A stretch of DNA of 64,000 bases from Lutibacter maritimus (lineage in GTDB: Bacteria; Bacteroidota; Bacteroidia; Flavobacteriales; Flavobacteriaceae): positions 124,001 through 188,000 of the forward strand of contig NZ_FOZP01000002.1 in assembly GCF_900116115.1 (NCBI RefSeq). The letters run 5' to 3'. The notes beneath the pieces were generated by a model, which was not told the DNA's origin, ran no database searches, and worked only from the letters and a program-made list of their open reading frames with translations. A program made the translations under genes and the position numbers. Below are positions 61,997 through 64,000 of this stretch, piece by piece. Position 1 is the first letter of the stretch, and each line of letters starts with the position of its first letter.

Positions 61997-62926
61997 TTAT
62001 TTTTTTATTAAAATTGCCTCAAAAGCAGCCTTTTGTTCATCGTAACCACTTTGTGGCATTGGAACATAACCAACTTCTTTCGATAATTGTGGAGCATTTT
62101 CTAAATAAAATTTAACAAATTTCTCAACCTCTGGACGTTGTGCTGATTTTGTATTTACAAAAATAAATAATGATCTTGATAAAGGTGCGTATTGGTTGTT
62201 TGCAACAGTTTCAATACTTGGCAATACAACACCACTTCCGTTGTCTATACCTACAACACCTAATTTATCTTTATTTTCTTCATAGTACGATAATCCAAAG
62301 TAACCTAAAGCATTTACATCTTTTTCTATTCCTTGTACTGCAACATTGTAATCTGATACAGCATTATAATCTGTTCTACTTGCACCTGATTCACCCATAA
62401 TTACTTCTGTAAAAAAATCATACGTTCCGTGAGATGTGTTTGGTCCGTATAAATGGATTTCTTCATTTGGCCATTCAGCTCTAATTTCATTCCATTTTTT
62501 AATAGTACTGTTTGGTTCCCAAAGTTTTTTAAGTTCTTCAGTAGTCATACTTTTAGCCCAAGTATTATCTTTATTAATTACAACAGTTATACCATCTAAA
62601 GCAACTGTTAATTTAATATATTCAATTGCATTTTCTTTACAAAGTTCAATTTCTTTCCCTTTAATTTCTCTTGATGCATCGCTAATATCTGTTACTCCAG
62701 TTGCGAATTTTTTAAATCCTCCACCTGTTCCAGATTCACCTACCGTTACTTTTACTTTAGGTTCCGTTTTTAAGAATTCTTCTGCAACTGCTTCTGAAAC
62801 TGGGTAAACTGTTCCAGATCCATCAATTGCAATTGACCCTGTTAATTCTGATGTTTTTTCTGCTTTTTTTTCTCCACAAGAAACTGCTAAAATTGCTAGA
62901 GAGATGATAAATACTAATTTTTTCAT
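61997..62926 (-). CDS. pstS: Phosphate-binding protein PstS (lipoprotein)
   Basis: A 309-residue substrate-binding protein. The signal ends in a lipobox (LAILAVSCGEK, cysteine at residue 17), so it is membrane-anchored in the periplasm. Phosphate-contact segments are visible: GSGTVYPV (about 37-44), ESGTGGGFKKFATG (about 65-78), DISDASREIK and later GESGASRTDYNAVSDYN. First gene of pstS-C-A-B-phoU, transcribed from a Pho-box-like promoter at 62950-62993. Confidence 0.96.
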   Translation of the reverse strand: MKKLVFIISLAILAVSCGEKKAEKTSELTGSIAIDGSGTVYPVSEAVAEEFLKTEPKVKVTVGESGTGGGFKKFATGVTDISDASREIKGKEIELCKENAIEYIKLTVALDGITVVINKDNTWAKSMTTEELKKLWEPNSTIKKWNEIRAEWPNEEIHLYGPNTSHGTYDFFTEVIMGESGASRTDYNAVSDYNVAVQGIEKDVNALGYFGLSYYEENKDKLGVVGIDNGSGVVLPSIETVANNQYAPLSRSLFIFVNTKSAQRPEVEKFVKFYLENAPQLSKEVGYVPMPQSGYDEQKAAFEAILIKK

Positions 62927-62949
62927 TTTTATATTCTTTAATTGTTTTA

Positions 62950-62993
62950 CAAAGGAATGATTTGATTGTTAAGTTTAAGTTAACTGAAAATTA
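62950..62993 (-). promoter_or_regulatory. Pho-box-like array and promoter of pstS
   Basis: On the minus strand the pentamers TAATT, TAACT and TAACA start at 62993, 62982 and 62971, at exact 11-base steps. The box TTCCTTTG (62950-62957) begins 14 bases after the last start and is identical to the TonB-receptor promoter box. Only about 24 bases separate it from the pstS ATG. Confidence 0.8.
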
Positions 62994-63027
62994 TTTGTTT
63001 GATATTGATTTCTTTACGTTAATTTGA

Positions 63028-64000
63028 CTATAATTTAAATTCTGCATTTAAAAACAGTAAAGATTCATTATCTAAAGAAGCATTGTCGAAACTAAACCCT
63101 TGGTAGTTTAATGCAAATTTTAATCCTTTAATTGGAGCGTATTGTATACCTGCTATTATTTGGTTTCCATCATTTGAAGTATTCCAAGCAGTTGACTCAC
63201 CTGATAAAGTATTAGAGCTTAGTTGATCAAAACGTCCAAATACTTCAACTTTTTTATTAATTACATAGGTTGAATAAAATGATACTCCATCTAAATTATG
63301 ATTGTCTATTGGGCTTGAGTATTTTTTACCATTTTGTAATTTATTAAACTCTGCTCCTAATCTCCAATTAGACATTTCATAACCTACAAATAATGCCACA
63401 GATGTTAGTGCTTTTGATGTAGCAGATTTTTGACTATCTGCATAAATTTTGGTTGTTAAACCTTCTATTGGAGTAAATACCAAACTTCCTCCAAATTTTT
63501 GATACCCATCTGTATCTTGTAATTTTTTATAGCCTTCTCCATTTGCTATTAGAAAATTTGCTTTTAAATTTTTGCTTAGTGAAAACTCAGCATTAATACC
63601 TAAATCTGCACTACTTCCAAAACTATTTTCATCCATAAAAGATTTAAACAAATAACGATATCCCCAAAAATCTTCCTGATCATTAAATTGTTTCATTCCA
63701 ATTAAACCCATACTTAATTTTACACTACTAGCAACTTTCCAATCTAATTGAGCAGCTTTTAAAAATGCAGTGTATTCACTTCCTGCAGAGTTACTACCAA
63801 CATCAAAAGTTATTTTTGCCGAAATATCTTTAGTGAATGCATATTTATAACCTAAATATGAGCGCGTTAACTCAAAAGCACTTGTTTTAGTCGCGTTGTC
63901 ACTAAAATCTGCGTGATAATTCCAAAATACTTTAAACTGAATATCACCACTTGGTTTAAAATCTTCACTAGAATTTTGAGAAATTGCAGCTATAGAAATA
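63028..64000 (-). CDS. Phosphate-selective-type porin, partial (start beyond window)
   Basis: The minus-strand frame is open from the stop at 63028 to the right window edge; the last readable residues, ISIAAISQNSS, look like the end of a signal peptide, so almost the whole mature protein is present. It is beta-barrel in nature with alternating strands (for example FKVFWNYHADF, KAAQLDWKVASSVKLSMGL, DFWGYRYLFKSFMDE) and ends in NAEFKL. This pattern, and its place upstream of pstS, match the OprO/OprP-like porins of Bacteroidota. An internal ATG at 63711 is not the start. Phosphate selectivity is inferred from context. Confidence 0.82.
   Translation of the reverse strand, partial: ISIAAISQNSSEDFKPSGDIQFKVFWNYHADFSDNATKTSAFELTRSYLGYKYAFTKDISAKITFDVGSNSAGSEYTAFLKAAQLDWKVASSVKLSMGLIGMKQFNDQEDFWGYRYLFKSFMDENSFGSSADLGINAEFSLSKNLKANFLIANGEGYKKLQDTDGYQKFGGSLVFTPIEGLTTKIYADSQKSATSKALTSVALFVGYEMSNWRLGAEFNKLQNGKKYSSPIDNHNLDGVSFYSTYVINKKVEVFGRFDQLSSNTLSGESTAWNTSNDGNQIIAGIQYAPIKGLKFALNYQGFSFDNASLDNESLLFLNAEFKL

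Noticed and set aside
63028-63711. Porin starting at the ATG at 63711.
   Set aside because: The frame stays open to the window edge and upstream residues continue the beta-barrel pattern back to a likely signal peptide.

Overview
The window is AT-rich chromosomal DNA from a marine-type member of the Bacteroidota, most likely family Flavobacteriaceae. This rests on several independent signs: promoters with the Bacteroidota -7 box TAnnTTTG, a type IX secretion (T9SS) lipoprotein of the SprE/PorW family and a large protein with a T9SS type A tail, an F-type ATP synthase cluster with a long signal-peptide-bearing subunit a and no beta or epsilon genes, and family-specific proteins (DUF4270, DUF4271, DUF5687, DUF3109). 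No phage, plasmid, CRISPR array or complete insertion sequence was seen. The genus cannot be fixed from this sequence alone.

Layout. 1-6.1 kb: a cut-off dihydroorotase with a polyprenol-phosphate mannosyltransferase; divergently a DUF4271 membrane protein and uroporphyrinogen-III synthase; then, on the minus strand, radA, a YbhN-type flippase-like protein and panD-panC. 6.2-10.4 kb: an operon of a glycogen-synthase-like protein, a DUF4270 lipoprotein and glmS. 10.5-17.5 kb: glnS, folB, tRNA-Cys, a metallo-beta-lactamase-fold hydrolase, a subtilisin-like lipoprotein and an M1 peptidase. 17.7-23.3 kb: a possible 51-residue protein, YwbE, a LysE transporter, a PaaE-like reductase, and a PadR-controlled ABC exporter operon. 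23.4-31.8 kb: SprE/PorW, bactofilin, AtpZ, and atpB-E-F-H-A-G. 31.9-41 kb: two lipoproteins, one behind a sigma-54-like promoter, an SDR enzyme, an AlbA_2-domain protein, the 1398-residue T9SS cargo protein and dGTPase. 41.1-46.7 kb: a small carboxypeptidase-like-domain protein, a TonB-dependent receptor and an internally duplicated lipoprotein. 46.9-53.1 kb: DUF3124 lipoprotein, FAD protein, MarC, DUF3109 and nrdB-nrdA. 53.2-64 kb: a phosphate island with two PiT transporters, a decayed Na/Pi-transporter-like gene, phoU-pstB-pstA-pstC-pstS and a partial porin.

The most notable observation is regulatory. Four promoters (41175 gene, TonB receptor at 41679, the distal PiT gene, and pstS) each carry a run of TAACA-like pentamers repeated at exactly 11-base steps. 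In all four, the last pentamer starts exactly 14 bases before a -7 box of form (T/G)TnnTTTG. Two of these promoters drive textbook phosphate-uptake genes, so this looks like a Bacteroidota Pho box. By inference it brings the TonB receptor locus, 11 kb away and without a SusD partner, into the same phosphate-starvation regulon. A plausible working model is outer-membrane entry through the TonB receptor/lipoprotein and the porin, then inner-membrane uptake through Pst or PiT, with PhoU signalling. The substrate of the receptor is not visible in the sequence.
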